DNA of 6,155 nucleotides from NCBI GenBank assembly GCA_017614625.1, contig JAGABK010000051.1, positions 1 to 6,155 on the forward strand, written 5' to 3'. Of this stretch, positions 1-6,130 are shown in pieces. Source of the stretch: Spirochaetales bacterium. GTDB taxonomy: Bacteria; Spirochaetota; Spirochaetia; Sphaerochaetales; Sphaerochaetaceae. Within the stretch, counting starts at the first letter, position 1; each line of letters opens with the position of its first letter. A program made the translations under genes and the position numbers. Below the pieces are notes generated by a model. That model did no database searches and was not told where the DNA came from. It saw only the letters and a program-made list of their open reading frames with translations.

Positions 1-1
1 G

Positions 2-1210
2 ATAAACAAGTTTTTTAGTATCAACAGCAGCTTTCCTCAAGTACTTAACACAATTGAGCAATACAATGACAGAGGTGAAGCATTAGTTAAAGAAATCAAA
101 GAGGACAATGAGCGGTTAATAACCCTTCAAAAGCAATACGAAGAAGAGTATGGCAATACTGTTCCCAACCTCCTGGAACAGGAAATGAAAAAGGCTAATG
201 ACATTCCTCTTTTGTTCAATAGTCCCAAGTATAAGGAGTTCATTATCGAAAGCTTCCCAAAAGAGGTCTCTTTGGCGAAGGAGAGTGCCCCCTCATACAG
301 CTGGGTTTGGACTAATCCTATTGTATTCAATGCTTTTTCAAAAGGGTCGGAAAAGTTTTTGAAAATCAAAGGCAATAATGTGGTTGGGTTTAACAAGTCT
401 TCTGATGAGGTACCTTCGTCCTTGTGGATTCCTGCTGGAGTTCAAGGAATCAAAGAAGCGGCGTTCATGGAATGCAAAGGAATTGAATACGTTTACTGTC
501 CCGGTACTTTAATCAAAATTGACGACTATGCCGTTGATTTTTGCGAGAACCTTAAATATGTTTTCTGTGATGAGGGATTAAAAACAATAGGAACTAGTGC
601 CTTTAGTTCGTGCGCATTTCAATCATTTATTGTTCCCGAGACAGTTCAAACAATTGGTTCAAGTGCATTCTCGGGATGTGAAAGATTGGTTAGTGTATTT
701 TTTCCCAACTCACTTTTGGAACTCAAATCCTACATGTTTGCAAATTGTGGGCAATTGTCGGAATTCACAATTCCGACTTCAGTGGAAAAGATTGGTTATG
801 GGGTTTTCAGAAACTGTGACTCGTTGAGAAAACTAATAATCCATAATTCTTTGAGGGAATTCGCGATAAAACAAGACTACATGACTGATCCCAAAACCAA
901 GAAACCTTTCCCATTTAACTGCGAAGGGGCTTTTACTCAGTATAAAGGTATTGTTGAAATTGGAAATGATTGCACATCGATTCCAAAACATGCTTTTTAC
1001 AATGCACATTGCGCTTCTGTTATTATTCCAAATTCAGTATCTCAAGTTGATAAACAATCATTCATTAAAGAGGGTTATGAGAGAGGGTTGGGTTCTGTTC
1101 GGATAAGCATTTCATGGAACAGTCCATTGAATAATGTGTTTAACTTGAAGGCAGTAGATAATGGGGTTTTTTATGACAAGGACTACAATGTCAGCTGTAA
1201 GCGTTCATAA
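2..1210 (+). CDS. BspA-like leucine-rich-repeat protein, 5' end outside the window
   Basis: The reading frame is open from base 2 to the TAA at 1208-1210, giving 402 visible residues. The ATG at 185 is therefore probably internal, and the true start lies upstream. The first ~65 visible residues are rich in Glu, Lys and Gln and look helical, perhaps coiled coil. Residues from about 143 onward (DNA 428-1072) are LRR_5 repeats of about 23 residues, with the pattern IPxSVxxIGxxAFxxCxxLxxV. Such repeats are common in surface or adhesion proteins of anaerobes and in some protist and host-associated archaeal proteins. No signal peptide or anchor can be judged because the N-terminus is missing, and no C-terminal anchor is visible. 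The protein ends shortly after a VDNGVFYDKDYN segment, a phrase that in this family usually leads into further repeats, so the 3' end may be truncated. The AT-rich codon use differs sharply from the operon that follows. The exact function is unknown. Confidence 0.85.
   Translation: MNKFFSINSSFPQVLNTIEQYNDRGEALVKEIKEDNERLITLQKQYEEEYGNTVPNLLEQEMKKANDIPLLFNSPKYKEFIIESFPKEVSLAKESAPSYSWVWTNPIVFNAFSKGSEKFLKIKGNNVVGFNKSSDEVPSSLWIPAGVQGIKEAAFMECKGIEYVYCPGTLIKIDDYAVDFCENLKYVFCDEGLKTIGTSAFSSCAFQSFIVPETVQTIGSSAFSGCERLVSVFFPNSLLELKSYMFANCGQLSEFTIPTSVEKIGYGVFRNCDSLRKLIIHNSLREFAIKQDYMTDPKTKKPFPFNCEGAFTQYKGIVEIGNDCTSIPKHAFYNAHCASVIIPNSVSQVDKQSFIKEGYERGLGSVRISISWNSPLNNVFNLKAVDNGVFYDKDYNVSCKRS
428..1072 (+). 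repeat. Array of about nine LRR_5 protein repeats
   Basis: Nine consecutive units of about 23 residues can be read. Their starts are IPAGVQGI, CPGTLIKI, CDEGLKTI, VPETVQTI, FPNSLLEL, IPTSVEKI, IHNSLREF, GNDCTSIP and IPNSVSQV. Most contain an AF/MF/VF-xx-C motif in the second half. Unit seven carries an insertion, and the last units are degenerate. The repetition is at protein level; the DNA copies have diverged. Confidence 0.85.
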
Positions 1211-1270
1211 TCAATGTAAACGAACTAAAACAACTGATAGATAACGAGAAACAGTTGAAGGGAAGAGTTG
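1211..1270. other. Intergenic leader between the repeat gene and the operon, with a short inverted repeat
   Basis: This 60-base gap is AT-rich and marks the composition change. It contains CAACTG at 1231-1236 and its exact reverse complement CAGTTG at 1252-1257, separated by 15 bases. The right arm sits just before the purine-rich ribosome binding site of etfB. No convincing -35/-10 pair, archaeal TATA box or GC-hairpin terminator was found. The operon promoter presumably lies here or inside the end of the preceding gene. The inverted repeat could be an operator half-site pair, a weak hairpin or chance. Confidence 0.35.
1258..1265 (+). promoter_or_regulatory. Ribosome binding site of etfB
   Basis: The purine run AAGGGAAG ends 5 bases before the ATG at 1271. 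An in-frame TTG at 1268 directly precedes that ATG and would add one residue. The ATG is preferred for its codon and because family members begin M-x-I-L-V-C-V-K-Q. Confidence 0.5.
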
Positions 1271-2059
1271 ATGGACATACTTGTATGCGTGAAGCAGGTT
1301 CCCGGCTCGAGCAACGTGAAAGTCGACGGGAAGACGGGACTTTTGATCAGACCGAAGAAGGGGAACAAGCTGAACCCCTACGACCTCTACGCCTTGGAGG
1401 CGGCGCTGGAAATCCGGCAGAAGACCGGAGGGAAGGTGGCCGTCCTGACCATGGGACCCCCGCAGGCCAAGGAGGCTCTTGAGGAGTGCGTCTGGATGGG
1501 ATGCGACGAAGGCTTCCTTTTGACCGACAGGGCCTTCGGAGGGGCCGATGTCCTTGCCACCAGCTACACAATAAGCCAGGGCATCCGCAAGGCCGGACCC
1601 TTCGACCTGATCATCTGCGGCAAGCAGACCACCGACGGAGATACCGCCCAGGTCGGAGCAGAGACGGCAGAGCATCTGGGGATTCCGCATCTTTCGAACG
1701 TCATCCGCGTCAGGGACATCGCCGAAGGCCATATCACGGTCGATGCCAACCAGGAGAACATGATAGTCACCGTGAGGATCGCCCTTCCGTGCCTGATCTG
1801 CATGGAGAGCGAGGTCAACACGCCCAGGCTCCCGTCCTACCGCAGGAAGAAGGCCACCGACGAGAGCGTGATAAAGAGCTTCACGCTCGAGGACTTCGAG
1901 GACCGCGACCCCTCCCATTACGGGCTGAAGGGTTCGCCGACCCAGGTCCAGAAGGTCTATCCTCCCGAGAAGAGTTCCTCCCGCACCATGGTGGAGGGAA
2001 CGTCGTCCGAGCTTTCGGAGAAGCTTTATTCGCTTCTTTCCGAAAAGAAGTTCATCTGA
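1271..2059 (+). CDS. etfB: Electron transfer flavoprotein beta subunit, bifurcating/confurcating type (LctB-like)
   Basis: This is the small ETF subunit, 262 residues, normal length. In bifurcating ETFs it binds the second FAD, which exchanges electrons with NAD(H), in place of the AMP found in classical ETFs. Visible motifs in order are KQVPG (8-12), NPYD (35-38), MGPPQA (61-66), GADVLATSYT (91-100), DGDTAQVG (122-129) and the C-terminal GSPTQV (221-226). DGDTAQVG is the sequence mark of the bifurcating class; classical ETFs differ here. The next residue is Ala130, where I expect Pro in most relatives. The KQVPG and GPPQA segments resemble the EtfB of lactate dehydrogenase/EtfAB complexes. 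It is the first gene of the operon, 10 bases before etfA. Family assignment is firm; confurcation is inferred from motifs and gene order. Confidence 0.95.
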   Translation: MDILVCVKQVPGSSNVKVDGKTGLLIRPKKGNKLNPYDLYALEAALEIRQKTGGKVAVLTMGPPQAKEALEECVWMGCDEGFLLTDRAFGGADVLATSYTISQGIRKAGPFDLIICGKQTTDGDTAQVGAETAEHLGIPHLSNVIRVRDIAEGHITVDANQENMIVTVRIALPCLICMESEVNTPRLPSYRRKKATDESVIKSFTLEDFEDRDPSHYGLKGSPTQVQKVYPPEKSSSRTMVEGTSSELSEKLYSLLSEKKFI

Positions 2060-2065
2060 GGAGGG
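2060..2065 (+). promoter_or_regulatory. Ribosome binding site of etfA
   Basis: GGAGGG begins directly after the etfB TGA stop (2057-2059) and lies 4 bases before the etfA ATG at 2070. This strong Shine-Dalgarno site fixes the etfA start and suggests coupled translation. Confidence 0.8.
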
Positions 2066-2069
2066 CGAC

Positions 2070-3266
2070 ATGGGACTTGTGATACACAGGGAAAAGGTCA
2101 CCGCCCAACTCGGTGAGAAGCTCAAGGCTCTGTGCCCCTTCGGTGCAATCGGCTACAGCGAGAAGGAAGGCCTTTCCATAGGCATGGGCTGCAAGGTCTG
2201 CAGGCTCTGCGTGAAGAAGGGCGAGGGCGCCGTCACCTTCGAGGAAGAGACCGCGCCCGGGGTGAACAAGGACGAATGGAAGGGAATACTGGTCTTCTGC
2301 GACCACTTCCACGGGAAGATACACAACGTCACCTTCGAGCTTCTGGGAAAGGCCCGCGAGCTTGCCTCCGTAACTGGCCAGAAGGTCATGGCCCTGATGA
2401 TCGGAAGCGGCATAGCCGAAAGGGCGGAGGAGCTTTACTGCTACGGTGCAGACGAGGTCTATGTCTACGACCATGAGAAGCTCAACGACTTCCTCATCGA
2501 ACCCTACGCCAATGTTTTTTACTCATTCATTCAGGAAATCAGGCCGTCGTCCATACTGGTGGGAGCTACGAACGTGGGACGCTCGCTGGCGCCCAGAGTC
2601 GCGGCAAGGCTGAAGACCGGACTCACGGCGGACTGCACCTCGCTCGAGATGACCAAAGACACGGACCTTGTCCAGATAAGGCCGGCGTTCGGCGGAAACA
2701 TCATGGCCCGCATCATGACCCCGAACAACAGGCCTCAGTTCTGCACCGTCCGCTACAAGATATTCTCCAAGCCGGAGAGGAAGGATTGCCGCAGGGCCGC
2801 CACAATCATGAAGGTGACGCCGGAGATGCTGAAGTCGGGAGAGGAGATACTTGACGTGGAGATGAAGCCCGAGGACGTGGACATCTCCGAGGCCGAGATC
2901 CTCGTCCAGTGCGGACGCGGCGTCAAGAGCAAGGCGGACCTGGCCATGGTGCAGGAGTTCGCCTCCCTCATAGGCGCCAGGATGGCATGCACAAGGCCGC
3001 TGGTGGAGAACAACTGGTTCGACGCCAAGCACCAGATAGGGCTCTCCGGAAGGACGGTCAAGCCCAAGCTCCTGGTCTGCGTGGGAGTCTCCGGCGCCGT
3101 GCAGACTGTCGCCGGAATGAAGGGGAGCGACCTGATAGTGGCCATCAACAGCGATCCGACGGCCCCGATCTTCGATGTCGCCCACTACGGCTTCGTCGGG
3201 GACCTGTACGAGATAATCCCCATGCTGATCGAAAGGATCAAAGGAGGAAGGGCGGATGTTCAGTAA
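2070..3266 (+). CDS. etfA: Electron transfer flavoprotein alpha subunit with N-terminal [4Fe-4S] domain (LctC-like)
   Basis: This is the large ETF subunit, 398 residues, longer than classical EtfA (about 310-330) because of an N-terminal ferredoxin-like extension. Cys22 in a CPFGAI motif plus Cys41, Cys44 and Cys47 (CKVCRLC) provide the four ligands of one [4Fe-4S] cluster, the likely entry point for ferredoxin electrons. The ETF alpha/beta fold follows from about residue 70. The C-terminal FAD domain has GRGVKS (282-287), Arg309, GLSGRT (324-329), GVSGAVQTVAGM (339-350) and AINSDPTAPIF (358-368). Arg309 and Ser326 match the flavin-contacting Arg249 and Thr266 of human ETF. Thr346 replaces the usual flavin-contacting His (human His286), an unusual change. 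The gene overlaps the next one by 11 bases, so tight coupling and one complex with EtfB and the FAD oxidase are likely. Confidence 0.95.
   Translation: MGLVIHREKVTAQLGEKLKALCPFGAIGYSEKEGLSIGMGCKVCRLCVKKGEGAVTFEEETAPGVNKDEWKGILVFCDHFHGKIHNVTFELLGKARELASVTGQKVMALMIGSGIAERAEELYCYGADEVYVYDHEKLNDFLIEPYANVFYSFIQEIRPSSILVGATNVGRSLAPRVAARLKTGLTADCTSLEMTKDTDLVQIRPAFGGNIMARIMTPNNRPQFCTVRYKIFSKPERKDCRRAATIMKVTPEMLKSGEEILDVEMKPEDVDISEAEILVQCGRGVKSKADLAMVQEFASLIGARMACTRPLVENNWFDAKHQIGLSGRTVKPKLLVCVGVSGAVQTVAGMKGSDLIVAINSDPTAPIFDVAHYGFVGDLYEIIPMLIERIKGGRADVQ
2133..2210 (+). other. Coding segment for the [4Fe-4S] half-ferredoxin cysteines of EtfA
   Basis: The codons for Cys22, Cys41, Cys44 and Cys47 fall here. 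In a two-cluster ferredoxin one cluster is held by CxxCxxC of the second motif plus the CP cysteine of the first. Exactly that set is kept and the first CxxCxxC is absent, so one cluster is predicted. Confidence 0.75.
3240..3248 (+). promoter_or_regulatory. Ribosome binding site of the FAD oxidase gene, inside etfA
   Basis: AAAGGAGGA lies 7 bases before the ATG at 3256 and within the last codons of etfA. It is a near-perfect Shine-Dalgarno site and supports the overlapping start over any later ATG. Confidence 0.8.
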
Positions 3267-4644
3267 GTTCACGGACAGCGATTTCAACCACTACAGCTCC
3301 CTTTTCCCCGGCAGGGTCTTCAGGGGCTCCGAAATCAACGAGGACTACTGCCACGACGAGCTGGGCACGGCGCACGGAACGCCTGACGTGCTCGTGAAGG
3401 TCCTCAGTACGGACGATGTCTCCAAGGTCATGGAATACGCATACGGAAGGAACCTCCCGGTGGTCGTCAGAGGCTCCGGAACGGGCCTGGTGGGAGGGGC
3501 CGTGGCGATCCACGGCGGCGTAATGCTGGACACCTCGCTGATGAAGAAGGTCCTTGAGCTGGACGAGAACAACCTCACCGTCACGGTGCAGAGCGGAATC
3601 CTTCTCATGGAGCTTGCCGCCTACTGCGACGAGCGCGGTTTCCAGTACTGCCCCGACCCCGGCGAGAAGAGCGCCACCATAGGCGGCAACATCTCCACCA
3701 ACGCCGGCGGCATGAGGGCCATGAAGTACGGGGTGACCCGCGATTCGGTGCGCGCCATAACCGTCGTCCTTCCTTCGGGCGAGGTCATGAGGTTCGGCAG
3801 CAAGGTCGTCAAGAACTCAAGCGGCTACGACCTCAAGGATCTGATTATCGGCAGCGAGGGTACGCTGGGCATCGTGACTGAGGCCACGCTGAAGATAATC
3901 CCCAAGCCGGAGCATGCGATAAGCATCCTGGTTCCGTTCAGGAGCATGAGAGAGGCCATATCCACGGTGCCCAAGATCATAAGGGCGCAGGTGACCCCGG
4001 TTGCCACCGAGTACATGAGCCAGGACGTCATCCTCTTCGCCGAGGAATACCTGGGCAAGAAGTTCCCGACCCACGATTCGGACGCCTACCTCCTTCTGAC
4101 CTTCGACGGCAACACCCGCGAGGCGGTGATGCACGACATGGAGACCATAGCCGAGCTTTGCCTGGAGAACGACGCCATAGACGTGTACATGATAGACACC
4201 GAGGAGCGCTCGGCCTCCGTATGGTCGGCCCGAAGCGCCTTCCTCGAGGCAATAAAGGGCTCGACCGACCAGATGGACGAGTGCGATGTCGTCGTGCCCA
4301 GGAGCCTTGTGGCCGACTTCATCCTTTATACCCACGAGGTCGCGAAGACCGTGGGCCTGAGGATACCGAGCTTCGGCCACGCAGGGGACGGAAACCTGCA
4401 CATCTATCTCTGCCGCGACGGCCTTGAGGAGAGGGTCTGGGAGGAGCGCAAGGACCGCGCCTTCGCCATGATGTACTCAAGGGCGAAGGAGATCGGAGGC
4501 CTTGTGAGCGGCGAGCACGGAATAGGGCTCGATAAGAAGGCATATCTGTTGGAAGCGCTCGGGGAGAGGCAGCTTGAGATCATGAGGGGAATAAAGAAAG
4601 TGTTCGACCCGAAGGGGATCCTGAATCCCGGAAAGGTCGTCTGA
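3256..4644 (+). CDS. GlcD/D-lactate-dehydrogenase-type FAD-linked 2-hydroxyacid dehydrogenase (LctD-like)
   Basis: This flavoenzyme (462 residues, normal for the family) most likely oxidises a 2-hydroxyacid to a 2-oxoacid and passes electrons to the ETF encoded upstream. The PCMH-type FAD domain has VRGSGTGLVGGA (71-82), PDPGEKSATIGGN (133-145), NAGGMRAMKYG (149-159) and GSEGTLGIVTEA (199-210). The C-terminal FAD-oxidase domain has WSARSA (323-328; Arg326 is a candidate substrate-carboxylate ligand), FGHAGDGNLHIYL (373-385; His375 and His382 are likely metal ligands), SGEHGIGLDKK (418-428) and the family's usual ending DPKGILNPGK (451-460). There are no Fe-S cysteine motifs, signal peptide or membrane segment, so it is cytoplasmic. 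It overlaps etfA by 11 bases. The order etfB-etfA-dehydrogenase matches A. woodii lctBCD. The substrate is not proven: lactate, glycolate, 2-hydroxyglutarate or a sugar acid are possible, and the kinase downstream favours the last. Confidence 0.93.
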   Translation: MFSKFTDSDFNHYSSLFPGRVFRGSEINEDYCHDELGTAHGTPDVLVKVLSTDDVSKVMEYAYGRNLPVVVRGSGTGLVGGAVAIHGGVMLDTSLMKKVLELDENNLTVTVQSGILLMELAAYCDERGFQYCPDPGEKSATIGGNISTNAGGMRAMKYGVTRDSVRAITVVLPSGEVMRFGSKVVKNSSGYDLKDLIIGSEGTLGIVTEATLKIIPKPEHAISILVPFRSMREAISTVPKIIRAQVTPVATEYMSQDVILFAEEYLGKKFPTHDSDAYLLLTFDGNTREAVMHDMETIAELCLENDAIDVYMIDTEERSASVWSARSAFLEAIKGSTDQMDECDVVVPRSLVADFILYTHEVAKTVGLRIPSFGHAGDGNLHIYLCRDGLEERVWEERKDRAFAMMYSRAKEIGGLVSGEHGIGLDKKAYLLEALGERQLEIMRGIKKVFDPKGILNPGKVV

Positions 4645-4648
4645 GAGG
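4643..4648 (+). promoter_or_regulatory. Ribosome binding site of the FGGY kinase gene
   Basis: GAGAGG overlaps the TGA stop of the dehydrogenase (4642-4644) and lies 6 bases before the ATG at 4655. An in-frame TTG at 4649 would leave no spacing to this site, so the ATG is chosen. Confidence 0.65.
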
Positions 4649-4654
4649 TTGACG

Positions 4655-6130
4655 ATGTCCCAAAAAACCATTCTTGCATATGATTATGGCACAACAGGCC
4701 TGAAAGCGGCCATCATTTCATTCGGCGGAGAGATTCTTGCCAAGACCACTGTGAACCTCAGGCTGTTCATTCCGCACGAGGGCTACGCCGAGCAGGATCC
4801 GAACGAGTACTGGGACGCCCTGGTAAAAGCCACCCGCGAAGTCCTGTCAAAATGCCGCCCTTCCGACATAGCCGGAGTTTGCCTTTGCAACCAGTGGAAG
4901 GGCATGATTCCGCTGGACAGGGACGGGAACGTGCTTCACAACAGCCTCATCTGGATGGACTGCCGAGCGGAGAAGCAGGCGCAGGAGATGAACGCAAAGG
5001 TGGAGCGCCCCATGTTCTCCGCCCAGAGCTACTGGGCCAGGCTGCGCTGGTGCCACGAGAACCTCCCGCAGTTCTACGACAAGGCGGACACCATAGAGGA
5101 GCTGGGCTCGTTCATCAAGCGCCGCCTAACAGGCGAGAGGGCCTCCGACATCTCCAACGACTTCGTCCATTCCTACGACCCGGAGATAGACGCCATCTAC
5201 GGCAGGAACACCATCCTCTCCGGCCTGGACATCACGAAGTTCCCGGCCCTTTCGCAGGGCACGGACAAGGTGGGGGAGGTCAACGCGTGGGCCAGCGAAG
5301 TCACCGGCATCCCCAAGGGAGTGCCCGTCTTCTCCGGAAGCGGAGACATTCCCGCCATCACCATAGGCTCAGGCTGCGGCAAGGTGGGAGACATCCACGC
5401 CTACTTCGGAACCTCCGGCTGGGTGGCCAAGGTCTTCGACCACAGCTCCGACATCATCTACAAGGCGTCCTCGAACTTCACCAAGGAGAGGGACATCAGG
5501 CTCATCCGCACGATGCGCTCGATAGGCAGCTCGCTCAACTGGGCCGTCAGGCAGCTGTACCACAAGGAGTATGAGGAGCTGGGAGACGGGGTGTTCGACA
5601 TCATCAATCCGGAGATAGCGGAAATAGGAGCCGGTTCGGACGGAATCATGGCCACTCCGTGGATCGCGGGCATGCACAAGCCCATGTCGGACTTCGCCAG
5701 GGTCGTGTTCGTGGGAATGGGCCTGAAGCACGACAGGCGCCACATGATCAACGCCATGATGGAGGGCATCTGCATGGACATGAGGCTGGGCTATGTGACG
5801 ACCCCGGTCTCCTGCATACGCGCCGTCGGCGGCGGAGCCAACAGCGACAAGTGGATGCAGATTCTGTCCAACGTGCTTCAGACCGAGGTCAGCGTCCCGT
5901 GCAACAACCAGCACGCCGGCGCCCTGGGAGCTGCCATCTTCGCCCTTGTGGGTCTGGGGGAGTACAAAGACCTGGACGAGGCCTCGGTGTTCGTGAAGGA
6001 AAGGAAGCACTTCTGGCCGGATCCCTCGACGGCGAAGACCTATGAAGAGCTGACGGACCTGTACACCGGTCTGTACAAGCCGCTTGAGCACACTTTCCTG
6101 AAACTGAACGAGATCAAGGACGGTTTCTGA
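4655..6130 (+). CDS. FGGY-family carbohydrate kinase, xylulokinase-like
   Basis: This is an ATP-dependent sugar or polyol kinase of 491 residues, the usual family length, in the actin/hexokinase fold. Seen in order are the N-terminal phosphate loop AYDYGTTGLKAAI (8-20), GYAEQDPNEYW (43-53, typical of xylulokinase-like members), NQWKG (79-83) and WMDCRAEKQ (100-108). Next come FSGSGDIPA (226-234) with Asp231 as the likely catalytic base, YFGTSGW (250-256), AVGGGANSDKWMQ (390-402) and HAGALGAAIFA (420-430). Where E. coli XylB has GQMHG, with Met and His contacting xylulose, this protein has NQWKG, so the substrate may not be D-xylulose and no symbol is given. The gene starts 10 bases after the dehydrogenase stop and is surely co-transcribed. 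It implies that a carbohydrate or polyol is phosphorylated in the same pathway. The first ~17 codons are AT-richer than the rest. Confidence 0.92.
   Translation: MSQKTILAYDYGTTGLKAAIISFGGEILAKTTVNLRLFIPHEGYAEQDPNEYWDALVKATREVLSKCRPSDIAGVCLCNQWKGMIPLDRDGNVLHNSLIWMDCRAEKQAQEMNAKVERPMFSAQSYWARLRWCHENLPQFYDKADTIEELGSFIKRRLTGERASDISNDFVHSYDPEIDAIYGRNTILSGLDITKFPALSQGTDKVGEVNAWASEVTGIPKGVPVFSGSGDIPAITIGSGCGKVGDIHAYFGTSGWVAKVFDHSSDIIYKASSNFTKERDIRLIRTMRSIGSSLNWAVRQLYHKEYEELGDGVFDIINPEIAEIGAGSDGIMATPWIAGMHKPMSDFARVVFVGMGLKHDRRHMINAMMEGICMDMRLGYVTTPVSCIRAVGGGANSDKWMQILSNVLQTEVSVPCNNQHAGALGAAIFALVGLGEYKDLDEASVFVKERKHFWPDPSTAKTYEELTDLYTGLYKPLEHTFLKLNEIKDGF

Noticed and set aside
1206..1243. CATAAT and TAGATA as possible -10 promoter boxes for the operon
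   Set aside because: No -35 element with reasonable match and 16-18 base spacing was found, and the organism may be an archaeon, so a bacterial promoter call is not supported.
1188..1244. A short 18-codon reading frame starting at an ATG inside the end of the repeat gene
   Set aside because: It is very short, has no ribosome binding site, has no recognisable product and overlaps the known frame.
1268..1270. TTG as the start codon of etfB, adding one residue
   Set aside because: The adjacent ATG at 1271 gives the standard family N-terminus and acceptable spacing to the purine run; a one-residue extension has no support.
1211..2125. A long minus-strand open frame of about 300 codons opposite etfB
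   Set aside because: It is a shadow of the GC-rich coding strand; the plus strand encodes clear EtfB motifs. The other long antisense frames opposite etfA, the dehydrogenase and the kinase were rejected for the same reason.
2515..2534. T-rich stretch with a run of six T in etfA, as a possible terminator or frameshift site
   Set aside because: There is no hairpin before it, and the EtfA frame reads normally through it with conserved family sequence on both sides.
4649..4654. TTG at 4649 as the start of the kinase
   Set aside because: It would directly abut the GAGAGG site with no spacer; the ATG at 4655 has a 6-base spacing.
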